Source of the DNA: Puccinia triticina
Lineage: Eukaryota > Basidiomycota > Pucciniomycetes > Pucciniales > Pucciniaceae
Assembly: GCF_026914185.1 (NCBI RefSeq)
Contig: NC_070562.1
Coordinates: 3,968,001-4,032,000 of the forward strand
Length of the DNA stretch: 64,000 nt
Reading direction: 5' to 3'
Part shown: one piece after another, positions 22,279 through 34,395 of the stretch
How positions within the stretch are numbered: the stretch's first letter is position 1
How the letters are laid out: every line of letters starts with the position of its first letter
The notes under the pieces: generated by a model
Database searches by the model: none
Told to the model about the DNA's origin: nothing
The model's input: only the letters and a program-made list of their open reading frames with translations
Made by a program: the position numbers and the translations under genes

Positions 22279-24247
22279 CTATTTTTTCTTCTTTCCAGCA
22301 AGCTCAGATAAAACTTTTCCAGCAGTCTCGAATGGTCCTGAGAGGGGGACCTGCTCTTGAAGCCACATGAGGCTGCTAACGTTATGTGACATTGTTGCAG
22401 GAAGCAAGCGACCACGACTGTTACTGCAAACATCGGATGCAGCAGAGAAGAGTCGCTCCACTGAACAAGAGCTCGCGGAGGTGGCCAGGTAGCTTTGTGC
22501 CATAATTGCAACAGTTGGGTATAGGTTGGCGTGTGTCTATATATATCAAAATTGGGATTAATTTATACATTCAAAAAACTCAGTGCAGAAGAAAGATTTA
22601 CATACCTTCCACCATTTTAAGGGGAATTCTTGATCAGAAATGTCAGTTGGCTTGGATGTCAGATCGGCAGATAGAAACAACTGGAGTTCGTGTTCCTGGG
22701 CTGATGGAGTCTTTTTGTTGAGCGATGCCAGGCGTGCCATTAGCCCTTTCGAGTCGCTCGTTCCACTGGTTGATTTATCTTGATTCGCTTCAGGGTTTGG
22801 TGTTTTGATGGAAGCCGCTTGCGACGAAATGTTATTTTTGATCCAAGCAAACTCCGATTGAACCAAGTCAGTAAAACGGGACACTTCAGTGCTTTCTTGA
22901 CCAAAAACAAGAGTGAAAAGAGCCATCCTGTAGCATGGATGAACGATCGTGGCAAGAACAAGAGAATCGCAAGCCATCGCTTCATCGAGATACTTTTCGA
23001 CCCGTTTCAACATTGCACAGTACATTGGATAAAGTGCATCACTCTCGAGGGCGGTATTTATTTTCTCTTCAAGATCTTCCTTAAGCTCTAAGTATTTCGG
23101 GATGACGTGTGAACCAGAGGCATGGTTTCCTTCCATTTGTCGAGTTAGTTTAACAAAAACCTAAGAAACTTAAGGTTAGGACCAAGCTTGTCTTAAATCA
23201 CAACGAGTTAATAAATCACCTCGAGCTCTGAGTTAAGTTCCTCGATATCCTGCCAGTCGCGAGGGGTAAAGGAGATGTTGTCAAACATACTGGGATCGGG
23301 CTCGTTTGCTGGGTTATTCTTTTGTCTTGATTTCCGTCGCGATTTTTCCATATTCTCCTGATCTTCTTTCAAGATTCTGTCGATGACCTACAAAATCATC
23401 AAATTATATATTGACAGACTCAAATTGAATTAATCCAAGTTTATTAAAGCCTCTGAATCACAAAACAAAAATTCAAGGGTTTCCCCTACAAATATCCAAA
23501 AATTAAAAAAAAAAACAAGGGTTTCCCCTCTACAACTTCCAGAAAAAAAACATAAAGGGTTTTCCCTCTACAAATGCCAAAACAACAAAAAAACATAATT
23601 TTACAACAAAAAAAATACAACTATAACCTGCAACCAGCCACCTAACATCAGCAAGCTGATGCACCGTGGCCCACTGTCCATCCCTGTCTAGCAGGGTTAA
23701 AAAACAGTGAGAGGATGACCCCCAGCGCGCCGCATTGAAGGCATTATGCAAAGGGGGGCCAACGAGTTTAGCCCCTCAAACTGCACAAGTGCAACAGCGG
23801 AGGGGGTGAGGACAAACCGCACGCTGGAAGTACAGCGGCAGAGGATGCCCTGGGGATTATCCAAACTCAAGGGCACCTATTTTTATACACGTTCCAGTTC
23901 CCCCAGCAAACTCGCATTGGCTTCCTCGACTAGGCCCTGCATGCCAAGTGCATATCCTTGGCGACGATGCCACCGCCACGCCGCTCATATGAATGTAAAC
24001 TACACACCTGGACAAATGGGGGAAAGCCGCGGCGCCATGAGGGCGCCAGCTTGGCGTCACGGTGATAGGGGGCGGGGCGCCCAAGGCCAGGTGGCGTCAG
24101 GACCCACATCAGGTTGTTGTAAGCCACGCTGGGCGCCTTCGGGTCGCCCTTCCCGCAGGCCAATCCGTCGTGATGGTCGGGCAGGCGTCATTCCCTTGCG
24201 CTGCGGTGGCGCTGCCGACATGAGAGGTCCACATCAGGCACCCGCAC

Positions 24248-24412
24248 ACACCGGTCATCAAGCGGATACATAACCCACTCGATGACCGGCACACGCCAGT
24301 CATCGAGTGGGTCTCAGCCCGCTCGATGACCGGCACACACCGGTCATTGAGTGGATACACAACCCACTCAATGACTGGCACACACCGGTCATCGAGTGGA
24401 TATAACCCACTC
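24248..24412. repeat. Palindromic minisatellite in Helitron copy 2
   Basis: About four units of CACACCGGTCATCGAGTGG alternating with its inverse (CCCGCTCGATGACCGG). The core is the same as in the arrays at 2.7, 28.5 and 43.5 kb. Confidence 0.8.
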
Positions 24413-25114
24413 TCACTGAGTCCCTAGGCATTCTCAACCTATAGAGGATCATAATTTGAAAATGATTCTATATCTCAAAAATTATCTTATGAATCTAAAG
24501 CATTATCCACTTTTAGAAATCAATTTTGATAAACATCACAGCTAAATAATTGATATCTTTCTGAATAAAATGTTGATTGTTCCCCTTTGGGTATATCCTT
24601 GTCTTGTCCTTTATTGATTTTCTGTGATCTTTAGTGTTGATTAATTAACCATTTGATCAATTTTTGATGGTCCCTCTTTTTGGATGTACCTTTTGCTCAT
24701 TCCAAATTACAAAAAAATTGATTTTTCCAGCCAAGTTTGGGAACTATTTGGCCAATTTTCTCCCTGCATGTTTCAAAGCTGCACTGCTTAACTCCTGAGC
24801 CAAACCCATGAATCATCATGAGCAGATTTGAGCTCAAAAAAACACTCTGTAGTGGGCGTGTGATCTTGCCAAGCAAGGCCATGACAGCCCTTGGCATGAG
24901 TTAAATATGTGCTACAACGGTGGGCTGTTAAATTTACACATAACTGTAGCATATCATAAAATATCAAAAAAATAGTTAGCTAGAGGTAGCCTTGAGGGAT
25001 AAATGAATACCCCTGAAAACAGCAGTTACAGGCTGGCTTTTGCAAATGCAGCCTGAAACACATTGTTAAAGTATTATAAATTATTGAAAAATTTATGATT
25101 TTTTATTTATTTTA

Positions 25115-25872
25115 CGGACTTACTTCGCGCACTGCGAAAAGCTCTTTGCGCACTGTGCAGTGCGCGAAGTTTGCAAACACTTCGCGCACTGCGCGTGAAG
25201 GGCGCAACTTTTTCAAATTATTTTTTGACCAATCAATAGACAAGCTTATTATTGTCCTCTGTGAATTTATTTGGAGTTTTTTGAAGCTTCTCTGTATGCT
25301 TAAAAATTCCACCAATAAAATGAACAAGTACAGTCACTTGGGGACCTGGAATCCATATTCCCACCAGTCAAAAAATCCAAATAATTAAGTGAATCATGAT
25401 ACATATGAATTCAAAATTTTTAGAATTTTTTGGCCACTTTTTGCAAGAATAAGGCTTTCAAAAATTAGGAAAGTTCACCACTTACTGGCGCGTTTTGGCA
25501 TATCTTGAGAAAAAGTCACTGGTTTTTGAAAGCCTTGTCCTTGTACAAAGTGGCCAAAAAGTTCTAAAACTTTTCAATACATATTTAATATGATTCACTA
25601 AATTATTTGGATTTTTTGGCCTGTGGGAATATGAATTCCAGGTCCCCAAATGGCTGTACTTGTTTTTTTTATTGGTGGGATTTTTAAGCATACAAGGAAG
25701 CTTCCAAAAACTCCAAATAAATTCACAGAGGACAATAATAAGCTTGTCTATTGATTGGTAAAAAAATAATTTGAAAAAGTTGCGCCCTTCACGCGCAGTG
25801 CGCGAAGTGTTTGCAAACTTTGCGCACTGCACAGTGCGCGAAGAGCTTTTCGCAGTGCGCGAAGTAAGTCCG
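25115..25872. mobile_element. Long-TIR foldback transposon, 8-bp TSD
   Basis: It starts CGGACTTACTTCGCGCACTG and ends with the inverse. The inverted arms are about 280-290 bp each, nearly the whole element, with only scattered differences. The perfect 8-bp TSD TTATTTTA lies at 25107-25114 and 25873-25880. The outer ~100 bp of each arm repeats the GCGCACTGCG word. The mirrored frames on both strands are just the arms. It was inserted into Helitron copy 2. Confidence 0.9.
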
Positions 25873-27396
25873 TTATTTTATAACAGGGAAATTAAAATGA
25901 GATATAAGGGGTAACCTGCAGGATTAGTAGTAAAATGACTGCTAACATATATAAATTTGTTGTTACACACCCACACAGACTCATAGTCCAAAACTTTCAG
26001 GAATTCTTCAATGTTGCATATTATTTGAGCTGATAAACTATTTGCAATGGTGTTTCACCGGAGAATGAAATATAAGGGGTGTGCAAAGGGCTTACTAGGA
26101 AAATGGCCGCAAACTGTATCACTTTTTGCATAAGAAACCAAACAAGATGGGGAATTTTCTTTTGATCAATTTTGGAGATTCCAGAAGTAATTCTTGGTTT
26201 TCCGGTGGTTTTTCCAATTGTATACCAGTGCAGCAAGACAACCATTTCTCTTGAGACCCTGCAGCGGTGCAGCCGCCTTGGCCTCTAGTCTGGATTGATT
26301 AAATCAGTAACTGACTTCTTGGGCTAGGATTGCCCTCTTGTGGCTCTCGTACTTGATATTCCATTGTATACCGTAACCAGCAATTAATGGAGAACACGAA
26401 ATTCCCATCTTATCCGCAGTTTTTTGGAAGAGACCACGCTGAGCAGAGGAGCGAGTGATCTGCTTGATGACAGTGTCCAGCTAAGAACGAGCTCATATAC
26501 ACTAACAATCAAAATCTAATTGATGACATGTAAAGCATGTTGGACTGAACTTAACAGTTAAATCTCGCAGAATTAAAGATTTGGAATGTTTATTTTTTCC
26601 CAAGTGAGCTTTGTCTGGTTGAGTAGTCCTTCTTTTAGAAGTTAGAAATAGAGCATCTTTCTCCCCCGCCTTGACCTCGAAATCCAATTCTGGATCGCCT
26701 TCCGACTCTGACTCGTAGTATGATTCTTCATCATCAGCATTACCATAATCGCTCTCATATGCATCTTCAATATCGTCAACGTCCTCTCCAAGTGGGTTGA
26801 CCGGAACATCGCCACCAGTATCATTTATTTCATCCTCTTCGCGCAATTCAGGTAACTTCCCTAGAACCGGAAAAAAACCCAAGACCGATTGTTTGATTTT
26901 GCCAGGAGGCAATGTCTTGAGGGACAACGCCTGTAGGCCTGCATTGACAATTAACGCAAGCTTATGGCAAAAACATCGGATGTGCATCGTGGTTGGATCC
27001 CAACTTGAACTTGAGCTGTCGGACAATTCAAATAACTCATACATCTTTCTTGCCATAGTATTGTTGTTCGATCCAGAATCTGTTGTCTGAGCTAGCATGT
27101 GGAGGAGTGGCAATGAATTAGTTCAAATTATGAGTATTTTGAGAAATAGAAACACAAAATACTCATCTTTTGATGAAGATTATTTTTTGTCAGTAGTTTA
27201 GCAATCGGATGTGCCAAGAGATCCCCCTTGTGCTTCCAAGGAATCATCTTGAGTGCCATGTGCCAAACAACAAACTCCCAATCAGAATTGATATACGTTG
27301 CAGCTGCACCAATGAAGGCAAATCGATTTCCCTTTGTTGTCCAAACTGTAAATTTTAGATAGAAATGGACCAAGGTAGATCGAAATGGTAACACCT

Positions 27397-27944
27397 TATA
27401 CAATAAGAGTGGGACCGGGTAAACGACTCTGAACTCTGACAACTCGACGACACGGACACTTAAGCAAACACACCTGCGGTGGTAAGCGCAGTGATGTAGT
27501 TTTTAGTTTTGATTGGGGATTCGGGTGAAGGACGCGCACAAGAGTGGAATGGATTAGTCTCTTCTTCACGTGTTGATAATGTAAACGCGTGTAATTTTTA
27601 TTTCAAGCTAACCTTATACAATAAGAGTGGGACCGGGTAAACAACTCTGAACTCTGACAACTCGACAACACGGACACTTAAGCAAACACACCTGCGGTGG
27701 TAAGCGCAGTGATGTAGTTTTTGGTTTTGATTGGGGATTCGGGTGAAGGACGCGCACAAGAGTGGAATGGATCTGGGGATGAGAAAAAGATAAAGGAAAA
27801 AGAAGGAAATGAGATAAGATTGGGATTAGTTGTTGTTGTTGACGGTTGTGATGTTTCGGAGAAAATGTTGGTGAAAAGTTTGTGCTTACTAGTCTCTTCT
27901 TCACGTGTTGATAATGTAAACGCGTGAAGAAAAGACTAGTAAGC
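27397..27944. repeat. Tandem duplication with terminal hairpin inside the hAT relic
   Basis: The segment beginning CTTATACAATAAGAGTGGG occurs at 27397 and again at 27615. The first copy lacks an internal stretch of about 110 bp that the second keeps. Both include TTCACGTGTTGATAATGTAA. The second copy ends in an inverted repeat (27884-27907 with 27921-27944, GCTTACTAGTC...GACTAGTAAGC). Confidence 0.75.
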
Positions 27945-28530
27945 TCAGGGGCGGGATGGTTTGACTTTTTTTGAGTGTGAAATTTTGATAGGGTTAGGTT
28001 AAGATTTGGTATATTCAAGATGCGAGTGAGAATTGAACATATGTGCTGCGTATTCATAATGAGTAGCCGGGAATCTTGACGCGAATTGCATGTAACTCAA
28101 CACAAACATCATGGATAAGGGTAAAAGTTGTGTCGAGATTCTGGCATAGAAACAGGATCAGTATGCAAAAAAAAGGAAATCAGATGTGTACGTACATTCA
28201 AGTCATGAAAAACATGCTTTCTAAGAACAGCATACAACTGCTTGGCCTCCTCCGCACACCATCTTTGAGAATATAAAAAAGCATCTCTATTGGAATAGAG
28301 GAAGGCCACTCGAAGGTCCGGGTCCTCAATACGACTCCATGGTAGAGCTTGTCGTATTTGCCAAATGACAAGAATTTGGTTGAGGACCCAACAGTCGAAC
28401 TTCTTCGCCACGAGAAATCCACTGAGTGTTGTCTGTTTGGAGTCTTTGGCTTCCCTAGCAAGGCGCTCGGCAACACTTTTGGGTAATCGATGTCCTTCTT
28501 TTTTGGCCTTTGCACGCTGGGACGCATGTA

Positions 28531-29131
28531 TCTCGATGACCGGAGCAAACCCGGTCATCAAGTGGAGGAAACACTGCTCTTGATGACCAGAACAGACCCG
28601 GTCATTGAGGGGAGTGTTTACTCCTCTCAATGACCGGAAAGGACCCAGTCATTGAGGAGAGTGTTTACTCCTCTTGATCACCGGAACGGACCCAGTCATC
28701 GAGGGGAGTGTTTACTCCTCTCCGGAGAGAACCGGTCATTGAGGGGAGTGTTTACTCCTCTCAATGACCAGAACGGACCCAGTCATTGAGGGGAGTGTTT
28801 ACTCCTCTCAATGACCGGAACGGACCCAGTCATTGAGGAGAGTGTTTACTCCTCTTGATCACCGGAACGGACCCAGTCATCAAGGGGAGTGTTTACTCCT
28901 CTCCGGAGAGAACCGGTCATTGAGGGGAGTGTTTACTCCTCTCGATGACCGGAGAGAACCAGTCATCAAGGGGAGTAAACACTCCCCTCGATCATCAGAG
29001 AGAACCGGTCAATGAGGGGAGTGTTTAGTAAGTAAACAAGTAAACACTGTTTACTTGTTTACTCCCCTCAATGATCAGAGAGAACCGGTCATCAAGGGGA
29101 GTGTTTACTCCTCTCGATGACCGGAAAAGAC
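28531..29131. repeat. 47-bp palindromic minisatellite
   Basis: About twelve imperfect units of about 47 bp. Each pairs CTCAATGACCGG with CCAGTCATTGAG and links to the next through GGGGAGTGTTTACTCCTC, itself a palindrome. Some units are shortened (GGAGAGAACCGGTCATTGAG). It abuts the N-terminal coding end of the hAT relic. Confidence 0.85.
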
Positions 29132-30439
29132 CCCGTTATCAAGACGAGGCTTGTTGATTCAATTACTGAAGTTTTTTTTTCTTCCTTGGTAAGCTGCAAG
29201 TGTTGATACTGTGTCGTCCATCTTTGCGAGGTATGAAGACAAGCAGATGCAGGTGTGTGTGGTCTATTGCGGCCGGTGTGAGAACTCCTTTGGGACGGGT
29301 GGCAGTTCTGCGAGGGGGAGATAACAAGTATGATCTTGCAGTTAAGCAATATTTATGTTACAGGTGGTTTGAAGGACCTGCCCCTCTATTGTACTACACA
29401 AGTATTCTGACAGCAAAATTTTTTTATTGTTGTGGCAAAACCTTGATAGAGATCACTATGTGTAGTAGTCTCTATCAGACTTAGATCAAACAATGCAGAT
29501 GATGTGCAATGACACAAGCTATTTAAGAACCTGATTATAATCACAGGTGTTGGGTGAGTGGATGTTTGAGATCACACTGTTAAATGAATGAGTGACTGGT
29601 TGGTTGCAGGTGGCTGCTATTCACATGCTGAATTCAAATGAGGGGGGAGGAAGGGCTCCTTATATAGTCTATCTACAAGGCGGCCGACTTGTGGTTCTAG
29701 CCCTAAGTCTAATTGAATATGCATAAAAATATGGCCAACTTGTGGTTCTAGCCCTAACTCTAATTGAATATGCACAAAAAATATGACCCAGTACTTGTGG
29801 TTGGCTCTAATACCATATTATGTACTACCAATGTACTACTATACTATGTACTTATGTTAGATGAAAAACCATTTAACCAAAATAACTTTTGACTGAGTGG
29901 AGCTATCCTAGTGGTTCAAGTGAGTGACTAGGGGTTAAATGACCTTCAGAATCTAATTATGCAATAATAAATCTAAGAATATATCTCCTTCTCATGTATT
30001 CAACCATCACTTTATGTAATTTGACACTTGAAACAGATTTGGCACACCGCACCGGGAGGCAACCCGCAGAAGTCAGCAGGTGATCGCGGGTTGGACTGCC
30101 CCCGGCGATGTTCCCAGGGTTGTTCCGCAGGTCGCAGGTCCGTTAGCGCAAAAAACAGAAACCCGGGCGGCCAAAGTTTGCCCCTGAATACCCAGTCGCG
30201 GCTCTGTTAGAGATGCTCTTACACCACGGAGCGCCCCCAACTGCGGTTTGACGTTGGACGAGATGTGGAGACGACCCCCGCGACCCCACCCTGAAGTGTT
30301 GGTGTCACCCGGAGCGGGAGTGATCGCCACCCGCGGTTGGCGCGACCTCCCACGTGCGGGGCCCGCGGTCGGCGAATTCCTCAAGTTGGCCCGCCGTGGG
30401 CGCCGCGGTCGGGGTCTGGTGAGCGGGTAACAAAAATAT
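29132..30439. other. No gene; possible copia PBS and orphan TIR end
   Basis: 29801-29815 read on the minus strand gives TGGTATTAGAGCCAA, close to the initiator-tRNA primer site typical of Ty1/copia elements. It is followed on plus by TGTACTACC at 29821, a possible LTR border; the rest of that element was not found. At 30204-30221 an inverse GAGCATCTC end is followed by TTA. TATA-like CTTATATAG lies near 29663. No coding gene is recognised. Confidence 0.35.
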
Positions 30440-30505
30440 GGCTTGCTACCGGGGTTGAACCCAGCACATCACTGCACTTTGAGTACCGCTGAACTACAGC
30501 TCGCT
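30440..30505 (-). repeat. tRNA-derived (SINE-like) pol III box pair
   Basis: On the minus strand a perfect box A (TAGTTCAGCGG, 30496-30486) is followed about 24 nt later by a box B-like GGGTTCAACCC (30462-30452). The acceptor and T stems do not pair well, so this is not an intact tRNA. A tRNA pseudogene or SINE head is most likely. Confidence 0.5.
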
Positions 30506-30531
30506 GCACTCAAAGGAGAAGCACCAGCCCT

Positions 30532-31006
30532 CACAGCGGGCAATCTGATGTCGCACGCAGCCCGCAGCAACACCCGAGCCAAGGGGACCCCCTTTGTTGA
30601 GCTAGACTGGGGCTGAGAGCAGCGCACACAAGGTGAGGTCAAGTGTGAGTGATTGTGGAAGGATAATTCATTACACAATGGTCAGCAACAAAGAAGAAGA
30701 GAAACAGAAGAAAGAAAGAGAAACTGAGAACAAAGAGAGAAAAACAGAAGACTATACCTGAGAGCAGCGCACACGAGGTGAGGTCAAGTGTGAGTGATTG
30801 TGGAAGGATGAGGAGAGGAGTCCTTCCACGTGCGCTATCTCAGGTATACTAACAACACGTGAAATGAATGTGAAATGTGAAATATGTGAAATACATGTAT
30901 GTAGCACGGAAAAAGACAATAAGATAGGAAACAGTAGTTGACTAGCTTAACACCCTTTACGCGGGTGTTGCTGCGGGCTGCGTGCAACACCCGATTGCCC
31001 GCTGTG
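30532..31006. mobile_element. 475-bp TIR element, TSD CCT
   Basis: The ends are about 45-bp imperfect inverted repeats (CACAGCGGGCAATC...GCAACACCCG and inverse), flanked by CCT (30529-30531 and 31007-31009). Inside, a ~50-bp segment starting GAGAGCAGCGCACAC is directly repeated at about 30614 and 30762, separated by a GA-rich stretch. A 3-bp TSD would fit PIF/Harbinger-like elements. Confidence 0.65.
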
Positions 31007-31390
31007 CCTGCCAAATAAGACATCACACATTTCTATGCATACCTGGCGGTTTATTGTGTGATATTGACCCCATTTCTCCACATTTTGTCAGACAAATTCT
31101 GCGGATTTGGACAAGACTCTTTTTTTTTTTTTTTTGTAATTTCTCACTTATGTAGCCTTTTTCCAAACAAGGAAAGAGGCTCAGAAAATATGTTTTTTTT
31201 TTAAAAAAAAAAATCATTTCTTGGTTGGCCTAACGCAGGCTCAACCAGAGTACAACTTTGGCGCGCTGCTCAGCGCCAGCCATGATTGCATTGGCCCACC
31301 CGCTGAGTAAAGCTGGTTGGGCTCTTGTCATGCCCAACCAGCTTCCCCCGTGGGCACACTGATCAAAGCCGGCATGGGTTGGCTGGGTTA

Positions 31391-31775
31391 GAGCATCTCC
31401 ACCGCAGGTGCTAAACTGCCTTGCCAAATCTTTGAGTTTGGCAACTGGGGCGCAGTTTTAGCAACCTGCAGCGAGGCAGCTTTGCACCGCGAGTTGCAAT
31501 GATTGGCAGCTTGCGGTTGTGAAATGTGTGCTTTTGTGTTGCTGTCGGGGGAGAAGGTCAGAGTATCACATGAGAGATGTGTGATACTCGCAAGGGTGGC
31601 GCGAGGTTTGGGTGCTATCCTGTTTCCAATTTGCAAACAGGATAGCTCCCAAGAGGCGAGTTGGCAGATTTGATGTGTGTTTAGCACCCGCGGTGGCGTT
31701 GCTAAAGCGGGTTTGGGGTGCTATAGCCTATATCTGGTTTAGCAACCCGGTTTAGCACCCGCGGTGGAGATGCTC
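31391..31775. mobile_element. PIF/Harbinger-like MITE, TSD TTA
   Basis: The TIR GAGCATCTCCACCGC and the following GGTGCTAAA match inversely at both ends (one difference). TTA is duplicated at 31388-31390 and 31776-31778. The TTA target and the GAGCATCTCC start fit Harbinger MITEs. The interior is non-coding. Confidence 0.85.
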
Positions 31776-33191
31776 TTAGACACGGCCGACCCATCCGACC
31801 GCGGTGCTGAATGGGTTGGGTCAAGGGGGGCCCGACCAATCTTCAACACAATCTGATCTTGGTAGGGAACCGGAGCGCAGCGCAGCAAGGTCCTGTGGTC
31901 CATGGGATCAACCCTAGTGACAGGCCTTGGAACACACCGGATGGTCTGCCTTCCTTCCTGTAAGAAGGGGAAAGCCACAGGAAGAATGGGTGGCTCCCAC
32001 CCCTCCTTCCGACGCCCGCGCGAGGTTTCCTATCCGGAAGAAGTCCGCCACAGGTGGGCTAGGGAACGAGTCCATAGCCTTCCCCTGGCGCCTCCGCCAC
32101 GTGCCCAAAGGTAACCTAGATACCGCTCCGGTTACGCGTGTCAGCCCAGTGTGTACCAAGGCCTAGCCCCGATGAGTAAGGACGCTGGACAGCTTATAAA
32201 CTGTCGGCTTCTTGGCCTGAGTTTGCTCCCCAGCTCCAGCCTTCCGCATCCACCTAGAGCATCACATTCATTCAGTTCTTGATTTCCTCTCTATTTTTTG
32301 ACAAACCAATCCAAGACAACTCTCTTTTACTAAAAACCTTTTTTGCTAAAGACCTCCAGAAACTCTTTTATATACCATGTCTGATCGATTCTCCGAATTC
32401 ACCAAACAAATCCGCTCCCCGGCCGCAGGCCCAAGCCCAAACCCAACCAAGGAACCCGAGCCTACTGCCACTCCAGCAGTCACTGATGCTAGGGACCCAG
32501 CTGTACACTCCCAGGAGTCAGCAGGCGACCAAAGGCAGACAGAAGGCCCGACAAGCTCCCAAGCCCCTGTGGCAGGGAAGGGGCAAGCCCCGAAGAAAGG
32601 TGTCCTAACCAGGAGCGCCGCCAAGATATGGGTACCCCCCGATTCCGAGGACACCGAGTCCGCGACAGCCAGTACGGCAACCAAAGGGAAGGGCCCTGCC
32701 TAGAAATCCGCCGAAGGTCCCCCAGAGACCATCTCCCTGTTAGGGGAGCGCAGCGGTAAGCCAAATATACCCCCTTTGTTCTTGGGAAACGGTACCGTCC
32801 TCTGATAATCCGTACCTACTTTTCGCGTTTGACAGGACCGAAAGGAAAGACTCAACCCCGCGGCAATAACGAGCGGATAAACGAGCGAGAGACTATCATG
32901 GCCGAAGCCCTAGCCGCCACCAAGTCAGGAGACAAGGAGCTAGCTGTGATGCTGTGGGAGGTTTACAAAGCTGTAGCCTCCAGCATAGCACCGGAGGAGC
33001 CGGCAAAGCATGCACGCGACGAGTCGGTCAAGATCCTTGGCCAGTCCAGCGATAAAGCGGACGGCAACCCAGTCGATCACAAGGTGAACGTGTTGCAAGA
33101 GGGTGATCTGGAGTTCGGTAAGCCGCCTCCAAATTCATTCCTTTTAGACACGGAAGGTAGCGCCAGCTGTCTCGCAGACTCTACCAGCCGT

Positions 33192-34160
33192 TGTGGTAAC
33201 CCTGTTCCTGTTCATACTATCACCCTCATATCACCTAAACCCTTCATAAATACCTCATTATTACTTCATATTCAGATTCTACACCCCATTTTACCCCTAG
33301 TCACCCACTCATTTCACCTAGGATTTCCAAATGGATCAGCAGTTATTGGCATGTATAGTTTTGGAAGGTATTTTCTTCATACATATCCTTAGCATTATTA
33401 CATACATCATTCATTAGTATCATAGCTACATAGGACTGCAGATCTTACATAACTTCATTACTCATTTTTCTCTTCATATGATATCAGCAGTACATTCCTT
33501 CATAGCTCTTGTAGTTATTATCAAATGCTCATCATTATTTCATCTTCTACATAGTTACCTTTCATGAACACTCCTTGGTCATTGCACCTTCATCATTATT
33601 GCTCATCTTCAGATATTGTTACTATGTGCTCATCATGTATCACCCCCCTGTAGTACTTCTCACATATATAAAAACCCCTCTAGATGTTGTATCCCCATCA
33701 TGCACTTTCTACTACATCCCCTCTGTAGCACCTTTTAACATCACCCTTATATGCACTTTCACCCACTGCACTCTGTATGCACCTTTCCCCACATACACTC
33801 AGTAGTACCTTTACACACCTCACTTAGATAACATTTCACCCCTCTGAAATATATCCCCCAGTATATATCTCATTACACATCTCAGAGTGACTCCCCAAAG
33901 AGCTTCTGCTTTTCCCACATCTCACTTCTCCTCTCTCACTCAGTAGGATTGATACACCTCAAACTCATGAAGTGTTAAAGTCATCTAAGTCAAAGAGAAT
34001 CATCAGCCACACCCTTTTCTTTTTCTTAGTGTAACCCTCTCTCCATCAGCATTAGTCTAGAGGGCAGCCTCACCAGCACCTGTAGCCTCTCCTACATTAT
34101 TAGTAGTGTAGTTGACTATTTCCCCTCACAGCTCTTTCCTGATCTTTTAGGAGTTCCACA
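33192..34160 (+). repeat. 5' LTR of the gag-only element
   Basis: TGTGGTAACCCTG...GGAGTTCCACA, 969 bp, AT-rich. It contains a TATA-like ACATATATAAAAAC stretch near 33665. Confidence 0.9.
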
Positions 34161-34395
34161 AGTGGTGTCCCAACAGTGGCCTGATTACCTTTAGATTTTA
34201 GTCCTAGTTACCTTTTTCACTACCAGTTTATAGTTCTATCACCTACACAAACCCTTTCCACTCCATTCCTCTTCTAGTGCATCAGATCCCAAAACTACAA
34301 AACCCATAAAACAAGTTTCTTCAGCTTTCTTTCTCCCTCTTCTTTCCCTACCTCCTCCTCAAACTCTTCTCTGCTCCAGCCAGTTACCTTTCAAT

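Larger units (their letters stand above)
23434..26288 (+). mobile_element. Non-autonomous Helitron, copy 2
   Basis: The 5' end A|TCCAAGTTTATTAAAGCC is at 23433/23434. The 3' end is hairpin GCGGTGCAGCCGC, then CTTGGCCT and CTAG (26285-26288), followed by T. The first ~440 bp match copy 3 (CCTCAAACTG, AAGTGCAACAGCGGAGG, CACGCTGGAAGTACAGCGG). A CCGGTCATCGAGTGG minisatellite follows at 24248-24412. The rest is AT-rich and holds a long-TIR transposon (25115-25872). No helicase is encoded. The insertion lies in an intron of the hAT transposase, so it postdates that element. Confidence 0.9.
22279..28530 (-). pseudogene. hAT transposase, decayed and interrupted
   Basis: Blocks in order on the minus strand: 28530-28109 (QTTLSGF, then VLNQILVIWQIRQALPWSRI); 27345-27128 (WTTKGNRFAFIGAAATYI and IPWKHKGDLLAHPIA); 27113-26500 (TTDSGSNNNTM, HIRCFCHKLALIVNAGLQAL, then an acidic region); 26470-26300 (VIKQITRSSAQRG, LIAGYGIQWNIKYES); 23395-23160 and 23136-22558 (VIDRIL, then HPCYRMALF); and 22511-22279, the C-terminal dimerisation domain (SYLATSASSCSVERLFSAASD). 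These match rust hAT transposases. The 23434-26288 Helitron sits in what reads as an intron between AQE and VIDRIL. A tandem duplication (27397-27944) separates the first two blocks. The first catalytic Asp region (normally DxWT) reads VWTT. The gene is judged non-functional. Confidence 0.85.

Noticed and set aside
25095..25832. Pair of similar ~100-aa frames on opposite strands
   Set aside because: They are mirror images of the inverted arms of the 25115-25872 transposon.
33575..33805. 76-aa frame present twice, identical, at 33575 and 40318
   Set aside because: It lies in both LTRs of the gag-only element; AT-rich repeat, not a gene.
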